Positions 16,315 to 24,066 of a stretch of 40,334 nt of DNA are shown here, piece after piece. This DNA is from Gammaproteobacteria bacterium HGW-Gammaproteobacteria-4 (lineage in GTDB: Bacteria; Pseudomonadota; Gammaproteobacteria; Xanthomonadales; Xanthomonadaceae). The DNA is taken from the NCBI GenBank assembly GCA_002839995.1, contig PGZC01000033.1:1-40334 (forward strand), read 5' to 3'. The translations under genes and the position numbers were made by a program. The stretch's first letter is position 1. The number at the start of each line of letters is the position of its first letter. The notes under the pieces were generated by a model that saw nothing but the letters and a program-made list of their open reading frames with translations, ran no database searches and was not told where the DNA came from.

Positions 16315-18207
16315 TCACGCGGCCTGCTTGCGATGCGCAAGCCTTACCAGACCCGCAACATCAACGATCAGAGCGATGGAGCCATCGCCCAGAATCGTCG
16401 CCCCCGACAAGCCCTGCACCCGCTTGTAGTTTGTTTCCAACGATTTGATGACCGCCTGCTGTTGGCCAAGCAGCGCGTCCACCAGCAGGCCGGCACGCGC
16501 ACCCTCGCCTTCGACCACGATCACGATCCCGTCGCATGGATCGCTGATTGCACCCTTGCAGCCGAACGCGGCATGCAGCGGAATGATCGGCAGCACCTCC
16601 TCGCGAAATCGGAAGACTTCGCGCCCGGCGCCGAGCCGGGTGATCTGCTCGCGCTTGATTTGCAGCGACTCGACTACCGAAACCAGCGGCACGATGTAGC
16701 TTTCATTTCCGACCGCGGCGGTCAGTCCGTCGATGATCGCCAGCGTGAGCGGTAGCGTGATGGTGAACACCGATCCGGCGCCGATCTTGGTCTGGACACT
16801 TACAGTGCCACCCAGCTCGTTGACGTTGCGTCGCACCACATCCATGCCGACACCGCGGCCCGAGAGGTCGGTCGTCGCTTCGGCGGTCGAGAATCCGGGT
16901 TGAAAGATCAGCTCGGCGACCTGGTCGTCGGTCAGGCCGTCCGCGGATGTGATGAGACCCCGCTCGATCGCCTTGCGGGCAATGGCGTCGCGATTCAATC
17001 CGGCGCCATCATCACTGACTTCGACAGTGATGTTTCCGCCCTGGTGAAACGCATCCAGACGCAGGGTACCGGTCGGATTCTTGCCGGCTGCCACTCGCCG
17101 ATCCGGTGTCTCAAGACCGTGATCCACCGCATTGCGCACGAGGTGCACCAGCGGATCGCCGATTTTTTCCAGCACCGTCTTGTCGAGCTCGGTCTGCTCG
17201 CCGTGCAGTTCCAGGTTCACCTGCTTGCCCAGCTTGCGCGAGATGTCGCGCACCAGTCGCGGGAAGCGCTGGAACACCACACTGATCGGCAACATGCGAA
17301 TGCGCATGACGGATCCCGTTTCGGCGGAAACCGCCGCGCTCGGTGCGTTTTCGACACGCAGCGCGGTCGGCTTTTCGGCGGCCCGGCCGATCGGCACCGG
17401 ATCCGAGCCGGCAGCGGTGGCGATGTCCGCGTCTGCGGCTGGAAGTGACGGCTCCGCAGCAGCGGCCGCTGCAGCCGAATCTGCCGACGACTGCCGTGCA
17501 ATGACCAACTCGCAATCGCCGTCGGCCCAATCGAAAACCGCGTCGATCTGCTGCCGCTTGACGTTACCGGCGAGGGTGAGATCCCAGGTGATGTAGCACT
17601 GTTCGGGATCGAGCGCGTCCAGCGCCGGCACCGCTTCGGTATTCGCACGGACAACTACCGCACCCAGATCGGCAAGTTCGCGGAACATCCGCAGCGGATC
17701 GTTGCCGGAGCGCAACAGGCCCGGCTTGGCGCGGAACAGGATCGCCCAGTCGCCACTGTCGTCGGGCATCGACGGAGCAACAGCCGGTTTGAGCGACGCT
17801 ACCGGAACGACCGCACCAGTCGACAGTTGCTGGCGCAGTTCGTCGAGCAATGACTCGCTGGACGGATTGGCGGACGCCGCACCGCTGCGGGCGCGCTCAA
17901 GCATCCCGCGCAACGCGTCGACGCAGCGCAGCAGCAATTCAACCACCTCTGCGGTCACGGTGCGCTTGCCGGAGCGCACGCCATCGAGCAGTTCTTCGGC
18001 GACATGGGTGAACGCAGCGACTTCCTGGAAACCGAACGTGGCCGAACCGCCCTTGATGGAGTGGGCTGCCCGGAAGATCGTATTGACCAGTTCGCTGTCG
18101 GCCGCTCCGGTGTCGAGCTTGAGCAGGGCCGACTCCATTGCATCCAGACCCTCCAGGCTTTCGTCGAAGAAGGTCTGATGAAACTGGGAAAGATCGACCT
18201 GGCTCAT
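16315..18207 (-). CDS. cheA: Chemotaxis histidine kinase CheA lacking P3 (F7-type operon)
   Basis: A 630-residue CheA. P1 has phosphorylated H49 in AAHSIKGGSATFGF. A P2-like domain spans about 145-240 (ILFRAKPGLLRSGNDPLRMF). P4 has N-box HLVRNAVDHG (355-364), the DDGAG box and GRGVGMDVV. P5 is the C-terminal CheW-like domain (about 490-625). The P3 dimerisation hairpin is missing: TALRVENAPSAAVSAETGSVM occupies the place where P3 should be (residues about 281-301), so the V-LINLVGEL helix is absent. The main flagellar CheA (24810-26873) has P3. The reading frame is intact, so this is a genuine in-frame absence or an assembly event. Confidence 0.93.
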   Translation of the reverse strand: MSQVDLSQFHQTFFDESLEGLDAMESALLKLDTGAADSELVNTIFRAAHSIKGGSATFGFQEVAAFTHVAEELLDGVRSGKRTVTAEVVELLLRCVDALRGMLERARSGAASANPSSESLLDELRQQLSTGAVVPVASLKPAVAPSMPDDSGDWAILFRAKPGLLRSGNDPLRMFRELADLGAVVVRANTEAVPALDALDPEQCYITWDLTLAGNVKRQQIDAVFDWADGDCELVIARQSSADSAAAAAAAEPSLPAADADIATAAGSDPVPIGRAAEKPTALRVENAPSAAVSAETGSVMRIRMLPISVVFQRFPRLVRDISRKLGKQVNLELHGEQTELDKTVLEKIGDPLVHLVRNAVDHGLETPDRRVAAGKNPTGTLRLDAFHQGGNITVEVSDDGAGLNRDAIARKAIERGLITSADGLTDDQVAELIFQPGFSTAEATTDLSGRGVGMDVVRRNVNELGGTVSVQTKIGAGSVFTITLPLTLAIIDGLTAAVGNESYIVPLVSVVESLQIKREQITRLGAGREVFRFREEVLPIIPLHAAFGCKGAISDPCDGIVIVVEGEGARAGLLVDALLGQQQAVIKSLETNYKRVQGLSGATILGDGSIALIVDVAGLVRLAHRKQAA

Positions 18208-18211
18208 GGCA

Positions 18212-18577
18212 TCAACCCATTACGCGGCGGACGGTGGCAAGCAACTGGTCAGGGTCGAACGGCTTCACCAGCCAGCCGGTCGCACCTGCCGCCTTGCCTT
18301 CCTGCTTTTTTTCCGGGTTCGACTCGGTGGTCAGCACCAGTATCGGCACCCCGCTGAAGCCGGGCAGCTTGCGGATTTCGCGTACCATGCTGATGCCATC
18401 CATGCGCGGCATGTTGACGTCGGCCAGCACCAGGTCGAAGGGCTCGGCCTTCGCAGCATCCACACCGGCAACCCCGTCGTCGGCTTCCTTTACGTCGAAG
18501 CCGGCGCCCTTGAGAGTAAAGGCCACCATGCCACGCATGGACGCTGAATCGTCAACCACCAGTATCTTCTTGCTCAC
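18212..18577 (-). CDS. cheY: CheY-type response regulator (F7-type operon)
   Basis: A 121-residue single receiver domain. It has D9/D10 (VVDDSASMRG), phosphorylated D53 (LADVNMPRMDG), T83 (VLTTES) and K104 (LVKPFD), the complete CheY set. It starts at GTG 18577 with GAGGA upstream. It is 4 bases from cheA and 60 bases after the STAS gene. It resembles CheY2 of Pseudomonas rather than the flagellar CheY at 27534, which has the TDWNMPGM motif. Its target may be a phosphate sink or an alternative output rather than FliM. Confidence 0.94.
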   Translation of the reverse strand: MSKKILVVDDSASMRGMVAFTLKGAGFDVKEADDGVAGVDAAKAEPFDLVLADVNMPRMDGISMVREIRKLPGFSGVPILVLTTESNPEKKQEGKAAGATGWLVKPFDPDQLLATVRRVMG

Positions 18578-18636
18578 GTGCGCATCCTCGCCTGTGTCGT
18601 AAATAGTCAGTGTTCAACATGTTGCTCGGTCATTGC

Positions 18637-18963
18637 TCAATGCGCGCCGTTCAATCCGAGGGCGTTGTCCAGATCGAGCAGGCCAGCGTCGCGGCGCAGC
18701 ACTTTCTCCGACACCCGCCACGACACCGCCAGTCCACGCGCTTTGCTGTCGCGCACGAACGCATACAGCAGTTGCAGACCCGACGAATCCGCGGACTGAA
18801 CGGCGCTGGCATCGATGATGATCTCGCCGCCCGACGCAAGCGCCTCGCTAAGCATCGCCTGAAGCGCCCTGGCATTGCCGATACGCAATTCGGCGTTCAG
18901 CGCGACCACTCGCTGCGCTTGCGGCGATGCGGCCGCTGACTTGCGATCCCGGATTCTGGCCAT
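18637..18963 (-). CDS. STAS-domain protein, first gene of the F7-type operon
   Basis: A 108-residue STAS protein. The IIIDASAVQSADSSGLQLLY stretch contains the DSSG motif of anti-anti-sigma factors, with the serine that is usually phosphorylated. The start at ATG 18963 has GGGAG upstream; an open frame continues to 19008 but contains the downstream part of the promoter. It is the first gene after the sigma-28 promoter at 19010-19036, and a second STAS gene closes the same operon. Its role beside chemotaxis genes is unknown. Confidence 0.88.
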   Translation of the reverse strand: MARIRDRKSAAASPQAQRVVALNAELRIGNARALQAMLSEALASGGEIIIDASAVQSADSSGLQLLYAFVRDSKARGLAVSWRVSEKVLRRDAGLLDLDNALGLNGAH

Positions 18964-19009
18964 TGGCAACTCCCGTCGATGGCGTGTCGCATGACGCGCG
19001 CTGATCACC

Positions 19010-19036
19010 CTATCGGCATGCCGGCGCCAGACTTTA
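19010..19036 (-). promoter_or_regulatory. Sigma-28 (FliA) promoter of the F7-type chemotaxis operon
   Basis: On the minus strand TAAAGTCT (19036-19029) and GCCGATAG (19017-19010) are separated by 11 bp, matching TAAAGTTT-N11-GCCGATAA at 14 of 16 positions. It lies about 47 bp before the STAS gene. A second sigma-28 promoter faces away from it at 19097-19123. Confidence 0.88.
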
Positions 19037-19096
19037 GGGCCAAATACCGGTGCGGTGCTCCACGCACAGCATGGCCTGAAACTGTGAACTGATCGC

Positions 19097-19123
19097 TAAA
19101 GTTTCCTCACGCGACGCCGATGG
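19097..19123 (+). promoter_or_regulatory. Sigma-28 (FliA) promoter for the FliK-like gene
   Basis: TAAAGTTT (19097-19104), an 11-bp spacer and GCCGATGG (19116-19123), matching the FliA consensus at 14 of 16 positions, with a perfect -35 box. The start would be near 19131, giving a leader of about 138 bases before the GTG at 19269. I see no gene in that leader. Confidence 0.85.
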
Positions 19124-19268
19124 TGTTGGCTGCGGAGAGGGATGTGATCGTCGAGCGACAGCGACATGCAAGCACCATCGCGATCCTGCCAAGGCATCCA
19201 ACTGATCGGGTATTCACCGTCCGCGGCAATCTCGCGCTGAAACCAGCACTTACCCAGGGAGCAAGTCG

Positions 19269-20408
19269 GTGAACATCGAACCAGCCAGCCGTCTCGCTCC
19301 AGTGTCGCCGGCCCCGACGCCGAACCATCCCGTTTCATGGGTGATCGGATCGGTACACGCCGCGCACGTGCTGGGACGTTACCCGGACGGACGCGTTGCG
19401 CTTCGCGTCGACGATGAAGAATTGCTCGCCGATGCGCCTCCGGACACGGTGCTGCCGCGCACGTTTCGGGTGCGTGTCACGCGCGCCGGGACAAGACCGG
19501 AGCTTGAGCTGATTGCCGATGACGGCGATGACGACGACGCTGCGCGAACGCGCGCGTTGCTTGCGCTGATTCCGCGGCAAGCGGGCCTCGCGGGCTTGTT
19601 GGCCGAACTGCATGCCGTGCGCGTCGCCACCGACACCTCCGTCCCGGTGCAAATCCAGCCAGCGCTGGAGCAACTCAGCGCCGCCATGGTATCGGCATCG
19701 GACTTCGCCGATGCCAAGTCGGTAAGGCGAGTCCTGAACGAGTCCGGGATCGCGATGGAAGCACGGTTGCTCGGTGCCGCTCAGGACAACCGGAACCTGT
19801 CGTTGAGCGGCGACTGGAAAGCGTCGCTGTTGCGGCTGACCGCGGCGTTGTCGCAGTATCCAGCTGCCGCCCCGGCGGACCGTCGCAGCGACCTGCAGCC
19901 ACCGCAACCGGGGCGCGAATTGCCACGACAACCGCGGGCACAGCGGGTTCCGTGGCGCGGCAACGCGTCGGACTGGGGCCGGTTGCATCATGCCGCGCAC
20001 GGGGTAATCGCCAGGCAAACGATCGCGCAACTGCAAGCGGGCGCACTATCCCCGACCTGGCTGTTCGAAATCCCGATGCACGGCCGCGGCGGCCTTGATG
20101 TCTTGCAGTTGCGGATTGCACCGACATCCACCGGCGTTCGCGATGAATCCGGCTGGTTGATCCAGGTTGCCATCGACTTGCCGGCATTGGGCGCCATCGG
20201 CGCAGAAATCCGGGTCGTCGGGAATCGGGTCCGCATCCAGTTCTGGGCTGAAATATCCGCTGTCGCACGGCGCATCGAATCGTCGCTGGCCAAGGTCACC
20301 GACCGATTGCAGCAACAAGGGCTGATGGTTGAACACGTCGCCTGTCGTTATGGCTGCCCTGAACCCTCACCGGGCGCCAGTGGCGGCCTGCTGTCGGCAA
20401 CCGCATAG
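19269..20408 (+). CDS. Second FliK-like protein (flagellar hook-length control domain)
   Basis: A 379-residue protein. The N-terminal half has no recognisable domain and is rich in Asp/Ala. The C-terminal region (about 290-365) has the FliK-type pattern LPALGAIGAEIRVVGNRVRI, then FWAE and an AEISAVARRIESSLAKVTDRL helix, and ends with QGLMVEHVACRYG. This resembles the Flg_hook (FliK C-terminal) domain. The GTG start at 19269 has GGGAG upstream. A small FlhB-C-terminal-like gene follows after 8 bp. A genuine fliK is at 38898-40178, so this is a paralogue or a related switch protein. A direct hook role is inferred. Confidence 0.72.
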   Translation: MNIEPASRLAPVSPAPTPNHPVSWVIGSVHAAHVLGRYPDGRVALRVDDEELLADAPPDTVLPRTFRVRVTRAGTRPELELIADDGDDDDAARTRALLALIPRQAGLAGLLAELHAVRVATDTSVPVQIQPALEQLSAAMVSASDFADAKSVRRVLNESGIAMEARLLGAAQDNRNLSLSGDWKASLLRLTAALSQYPAAAPADRRSDLQPPQPGRELPRQPRAQRVPWRGNASDWGRLHHAAHGVIARQTIAQLQAGALSPTWLFEIPMHGRGGLDVLQLRIAPTSTGVRDESGWLIQVAIDLPALGAIGAEIRVVGNRVRIQFWAEISAVARRIESSLAKVTDRLQQQGLMVEHVACRYGCPEPSPGASGGLLSATA

Positions 20409-20416
20409 GGACGACG

Positions 20417-20698
20417 ATGACCAGCCGCCGCGAAGCCCGTTTGCACCTGCCGGCCATCCAGCGCGAACCGTCGCGCTCAGCGGCATCGCAGCGGCTCGCG
20501 CCGCATCTCCATCAGCTTGTCCATCAGCTTGCCGCCCAGAACGGCATCGCGCTCACTGCCGACCCCGGCTTGCTCGAGTGGCTGGCGCAGGCCAACGTGC
20601 CAAACCAACTCGATTCGTCGGCATGTGCGGCAATCGCTACGGTCGTACAGCAGCTATACGCACTCTCGTCGCCCGGCGGCGGCGACGTCGTGCGCTAA
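20417..20698 (+). CDS. Small FlhB C-terminal-like (FhlB/FlhX-type) protein
   Basis: A 93-residue soluble protein. The central and C-terminal part NGIALTADPGLLEWLAQ ... ACAAIATVVQQLYAL follows the helix pattern of the FlhB cytoplasmic domain, with the spacing of HGIPL-EDP-LVELLA in FhlB-type proteins. The N-terminal 40 residues are Arg/Ser-rich and lack the NPTH autocleavage motif. The start is ATG 20417, with GGGACG upstream. It pairs with the FliK-like gene 8 bp upstream, an arrangement seen elsewhere. The assignment is tentative and rests on residue patterns. Confidence 0.6.
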   Translation: MTSRREARLHLPAIQREPSRSAASQRLAPHLHQLVHQLAAQNGIALTADPGLLEWLAQANVPNQLDSSACAAIATVVQQLYALSSPGGGDVVR

Positions 20699-20731
20699 GC
20701 AGCGCTCGCGGCACCGGGTACGGCTTTCGGA

Positions 20732-21091
20732 TCAGGCGTTATCGCGGTGCAGACGCACGATCAACTCGGCCTCCTCGAAGCTCAGCCCGCAATCCAGCGA
20801 TACCTGCTCGACACTGGCACCACGGCTGGCCATGCGATGCGCCAATTCATACGAACGCCCGGCATTGCCGGCGGTGTCGTACATGCGCAGGTGCGACATC
20901 CGCTCGATACCCTGGCCAATCTCGACCAGCCTGCGCTCCATGTGTTCCAACTGACGACGGAACGCGTCGCCCGGCCCCTGGACGGGCGGCGGTTCCGGCT
21001 GACGCTGTCGATACAGCGCGATCAACAGACCCAGATTGACGAGACCGACAACCAGCGCAATCGCCAACAGAAACAATGCACCAGCGCTCAT
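20732..21091 (-). CDS. DUF2802 protein with one membrane segment
   Basis: A 119-residue protein. An N-terminal membrane segment (LFLLAIALVVGLVNLGLLIAL, about 6-26) is followed by a helical cytoplasmic region (RRQLEHMERRLVEIGQGIERM) and a C-terminal HTH-like stretch, SVEQVSLDCGLSFEEAELIV (DUF2802). DUF2802 genes close the main chemotaxis operon in Pseudomonas and Vibrio after cheW. The start overlaps the cheW stop (21088-21091). Its function is unknown. Confidence 0.85.
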   Translation of the reverse strand: MSAGALFLLAIALVVGLVNLGLLIALYRQRQPEPPPVQGPGDAFRRQLEHMERRLVEIGQGIERMSHLRMYDTAGNAGRSYELAHRMASRGASVEQVSLDCGLSFEEAELIVRLHRDNA

Positions 21092-21603
21092 GGCGGACCT
21101 CCGGCATCATTGAGGGAATCACCGGTAATTGCGACCGGATCGCACAGACGCGTCACGTCGAGCAGCGCGGTAAAGCCCGTCGCGTTGCGAACGACCCCGC
21201 GCACCGGATCGTGAACACGGGTTGCACGCCCCGCGGGCGGCTGGCCTACAGCACTCTCGTCGATCTGGACCAGCTCGCCAACGGCTTCGACCAGCAACCC
21301 GGTCTTTTCGCCGTCACTGTCGAATACCAGCACGCGAACGGCAGCGTCGTCGAAGCTCACTCCACCACGCAACGCGAGACGCATCCGGCCATCGAGTACG
21401 GGCAGCAATCGGCCGCGCAGGTTCATCAGGCCGCGCATGGCCGGCGGCGCGCCCGGCACCGGGGCAATATCCTGCGGCCGGATCACCTCCTGCACGCGAG
21501 CAACCGGGGCGGCATAGTTCTGACCCGCCAGGGTAAAGCCGATCCACGATTCGCCATCGCCCGCGGAAGACAGCGACGGTTGCTGGGCATCATGCTCTGT
21601 CAC
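21088..21603 (-). CDS. cheW: Chemotaxis coupling protein CheW (main cluster)
   Basis: A 171-residue CheW. It has WIGFTLAGQNYAAPVARVQEVI (about 20-41), the MRGLMNLRGRLLPVLDGRMRL stretch (56-76), VRVLVFDSDGEKTGLLVEAV (86-105) and GFTALLDVTRLCD at the C-terminus. It couples the F6-type CheA to receptors. I chose GTG 21603 because GGGAG lies seven bases upstream. The start overlaps the end of parP by 14 bp, which suggests coupling. It differs from the CheW at 15762, so the two systems have their own couplers. Confidence 0.94.
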   Translation of the reverse strand: MTEHDAQQPSLSSAGDGESWIGFTLAGQNYAAPVARVQEVIRPQDIAPVPGAPPAMRGLMNLRGRLLPVLDGRMRLALRGGVSFDDAAVRVLVFDSDGEKTGLLVEAVGELVQIDESAVGQPPAGRATRVHDPVRGVVRNATGFTALLDVTRLCDPVAITGDSLNDAGGPP

Positions 21604-22207
21604 GTTGCAACTCCCGCGAAAGCAATTCATTCAGACCGGACACATCCAGCACCGCGCACAGCGGTTCGCTTGCCATGCCAGCCAGCCACGGCCGGCTTAC
21701 CGGATTCTCCCGCCAGCGCACGTTTTCCGAAGCGAGCGTGTGTTCCGCGTCGATGCTGTCTACCGCCAGCAGCCAATCGCCATCGGCAATGAATATCGCG
21801 TGCTCCGGTGCAACCTGCGCAGAACCTCCGGGGACAATGATGCGGGCAAGATCGACCGCGTGGCAAACGCGACCGTTGCGACTTGCGCTGCCCAGGAGCC
21901 ATGGCGGCGATGGAACCGCCGCCGCTGCGAGGTCCGGAACCGTGCCGATCCGCTCGACCTGCGCTTTCGGAACCGCCAGTTGCAGACCGGACACACTGCA
22001 CAGGTAATACCCGATTGCGTCTCCGGCCACGCGATCCGCAGCCTCGCCGCCGCCGTGCGTTGCCAACGCCCCGTTGTCGGCAGCCGCCAACGCGTTCGCG
22101 TCGTGGGCGATATCGGGCCGCGGCGAAGCATCGAGCAGTGCGGCAATGTATTGATCGACCGCATCGTCACGCGGCGCCATGCCGGTGCCGGCAGCGCGCG
22201 CGATCAT
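21590..22207 (-). CDS. parP: ParP-like CheW-domain protein
   Basis: A 205-residue protein. An N-terminal region of about 70 residues (Asp/Ala-rich, no known fold) precedes a CheW-like domain from about 70 to 200 (YYLCSVSGLQLAVPKAQVER, then RVCHAVDLARIIVP and AIFIADGDWLLAVDSID). In Vibrio and Pseudomonas the CheW-like protein after ParC is ParP, which links ParC to the signalling array and keeps CheA at the pole. The assignment rests on this domain and on its place between parC and cheW. The start at ATG 22207 is in an ATGA overlap with the parC stop; an open frame continues to 22408 but lies inside parC. Confidence 0.8.
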   Translation of the reverse strand: MIARAAGTGMAPRDDAVDQYIAALLDASPRPDIAHDANALAAADNGALATHGGGEAADRVAGDAIGYYLCSVSGLQLAVPKAQVERIGTVPDLAAAAVPSPPWLLGSASRNGRVCHAVDLARIIVPGGSAQVAPEHAIFIADGDWLLAVDSIDAEHTLASENVRWRENPVSRPWLAGMASEPLCAVLDVSGLNELLSRELQRDRA

Positions 22208-23010
22208 GCCGCACCTGCCTGAGCGAGCGGTTGTTCCAGTTCGAGCACTTCCTGCATCAATGCACGATAGGCCTCGCCGGCGCGCCGTGCCGCAGGCCAC
22301 GACCCAACCGGCAGCCCGGCACGACTGGCTTCGCGTACCTGGGTATCGGTCGGCACCACGACACGCGACATCGCGCCCGGGTAGTCGGCCTTGAGCGACT
22401 CCAGGCACGACTGCGACGCGCGTGTGCGGCTGTCGAACAGGGTCGGCACCACAAGATAAGGAATGCGCACGCCGCGCGAACGTTCCACCATGGCCAGACT
22501 GCGCAACATGCGCTGCAAACCACCCAGTGCCAGAAACTCGGTCTGGGTCGGAATGATCAGCCGCTCGCAGGCTACCAGCGCATTGATCATCAACACCCCG
22601 AGCATCGGCGGGCAGTCGATCACCACGCGATCGAAGCGTCCGTTCAGGCGCTGCAACGCCTCCGCCAACACCAGACCCATTCCGGCGCGCGCGCCCAACT
22701 GACGATCCAGCGTCGCCATTGCCGGCGACGACGGCATCAAGAACAGCTGCTCGACGGCGGTCTTGCGGATCAACGCGTCCTCATCGATCCCCGCTGCGTC
22801 CCCGACCTTTGCCCGGAACAGTTCATACACGCCGGGACCCGCAGCCTCGGCATCAAAGCCCAAATACGTCGTCAGCGATCCATGTGGATCCATATCGACC
22901 AGCAAGGTGCGCGCCGAATCCTCCGCAAGCAGGCCGGCGAGCGCCACGGCGGTTGTGGTTTTCCCCACCCCACCCTTCTGGTTGGCAACTGCCCACACCC
23001 GCATGTTCAC
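22204..23010 (-). CDS. parC: ParC-like ParA-family ATPase for chemotaxis array positioning
   Basis: A 268-residue MinD/ParA ATPase. The deviant Walker A motif is QKGGVGKTTTA (11-21). LLVDMDPHGSLTTYLG forms the A' box, and VVIDCPPMLGVLMINAL the Walker B region (about 133-149). In polar chemotaxis clusters this ATPase (ParC) localises arrays to the pole and segregates them at division. Its position after motD and before parP is the usual one. It begins with GTG 23010 in a GTGA overlap with the motD stop. An ATG two codons later is possible. Confidence 0.92.
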   Translation of the reverse strand: MNMRVWAVANQKGGVGKTTTAVALAGLLAEDSARTLLVDMDPHGSLTTYLGFDAEAAGPGVYELFRAKVGDAAGIDEDALIRKTAVEQLFLMPSSPAMATLDRQLGARAGMGLVLAEALQRLNGRFDRVVIDCPPMLGVLMINALVACERLIIPTQTEFLALGGLQRMLRSLAMVERSRGVRIPYLVVPTLFDSRTRASQSCLESLKADYPGAMSRVVVPTDTQVREASRAGLPVGSWPAARRAGEAYRALMQEVLELEQPLAQAGAA

Positions 23011-24059
23011 GCGCCACTCTCCTGCTGCACTACGTGTTGATCGTCTTGCAGGTTATCGGCGGCTTGCGCGGATTCTTCAGTTGTCGCGGTGGCCGCATCC
23101 GTCCGATTTTCGATCACGCCCGCATTTGCCGCTTCGGCATCGGCAATCGCCATCGCGACATCGTCGTCGCTGCTCGAACCCAACCGGTTCGAGATGCCGG
23201 ATTCCGGGTCGCTGATGGCGCGCTCCTGGCGATCGCTGCCCAACACCACAATCAGCACGCGTCGGTTCTGATTGCGCCCTTCGGCACTGTCGTTGCTGGC
23301 AGCGGGCCGCTGTTCGCCCCAACCGATGATCCCGAGCCGATCGGGCGCCACACCGTGTTCGGCGAAACGGCGCACCACACTGGCAGCGCGCGCCGCCGAG
23401 AGTTCCCAATTGGACGGGAAAACGACGGTGTTGATCGGCCGGTCGTCGGTATAGCCCTCGACCCGGATCGAATTGGAGAACCGTGCAAAAATCGCCGCCA
23501 GCTCGTCGAGCACGGCCAGCGCACTGGGCGTGATACTGGCCACTCCGCTCGGAAACAGGATGTCGGTGCGGATCTCGACTTCCAGCCACTGCTCATTGCG
23601 GCGGACCATGATCAGCTTTTCATCGATCAGCGGCGCCATGGCCTTTTCGATCGCACTCGCCAGCGCGCGCAGTTCGCGCATGGCGCGGCCGCGCGCTTCG
23701 CGATCATCGCTCGAAACGCGCTCCGGATTCATGCCCGAGCGCGCTGTCTGTGGAATCCCCGGCGCCGCCGAACGCGGAATCAGATCGCTCGCGGGTGCCG
23801 CCGGCCTGATCGAATCGATCAGCGACATCGCCGACCCCGACACCGGCTGCGCACCAACCTGGATCGGCGTCATCGATTTGGGCTTGCCATGGAATGCGGC
23901 AGTCATCGACGCCGAAAGCACGCGGTACTTGCCTTCATTGACCGACGAGATGGAATACATGACCACGAAAAATGCGAGCAACAAGGTCACCAGGTCGCCA
24001 TAAGGTATGGCCCAGGCTTCGTGGTTGACGTGCTCTTCGTGCTTGTGCTTTTTCGCCAT
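23007..24059 (-). CDS. motD: Flagellar motor stator protein MotD (MotB family)
   Basis: A 350-residue MotB-type stator. TM helix LVTLLLAFFVVMYSI contains the adjacent ion-binding D22 (PYGDLVTLL). A plug and linker region of about 110 residues follows. The OmpA-like peptidoglycan-binding domain (about 160-270) has VEGYTDDRPI, NWELSAARAASVVR and GWGEQRP. A long acidic tail (about 275-350, starting SDRQERAISDPESGISNR) extends beyond the domain and is rich in Asp, Ala and Gln. It pairs with motC, 7 bp away, to form a proton-driven stator. Confidence 0.93.
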   Translation of the reverse strand: MAKKHKHEEHVNHEAWAIPYGDLVTLLLAFFVVMYSISSVNEGKYRVLSASMTAAFHGKPKSMTPIQVGAQPVSGSAMSLIDSIRPAAPASDLIPRSAAPGIPQTARSGMNPERVSSDDREARGRAMRELRALASAIEKAMAPLIDEKLIMVRRNEQWLEVEIRTDILFPSGVASITPSALAVLDELAAIFARFSNSIRVEGYTDDRPINTVVFPSNWELSAARAASVVRRFAEHGVAPDRLGIIGWGEQRPAASNDSAEGRNQNRRVLIVVLGSDRQERAISDPESGISNRLGSSSDDDVAMAIADAEAANAGVIENRTDAATATTEESAQAADNLQDDQHVVQQESGA

Positions 24060-24066
24060 GACCCGC

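Noticed and set aside
13587..16448. Open frame of 953 codons on the + strand
   Set aside because: It is antisense to cheR, mcp, cheW and part of cheA, with no recognisable domain.
19096..19338. Minus-strand open frame of 80 codons between the divergent sigma-28 promoters
   Set aside because: It overlaps the + strand promoter and the start of the FliK-like gene and has no domain or ribosome site that I can support.
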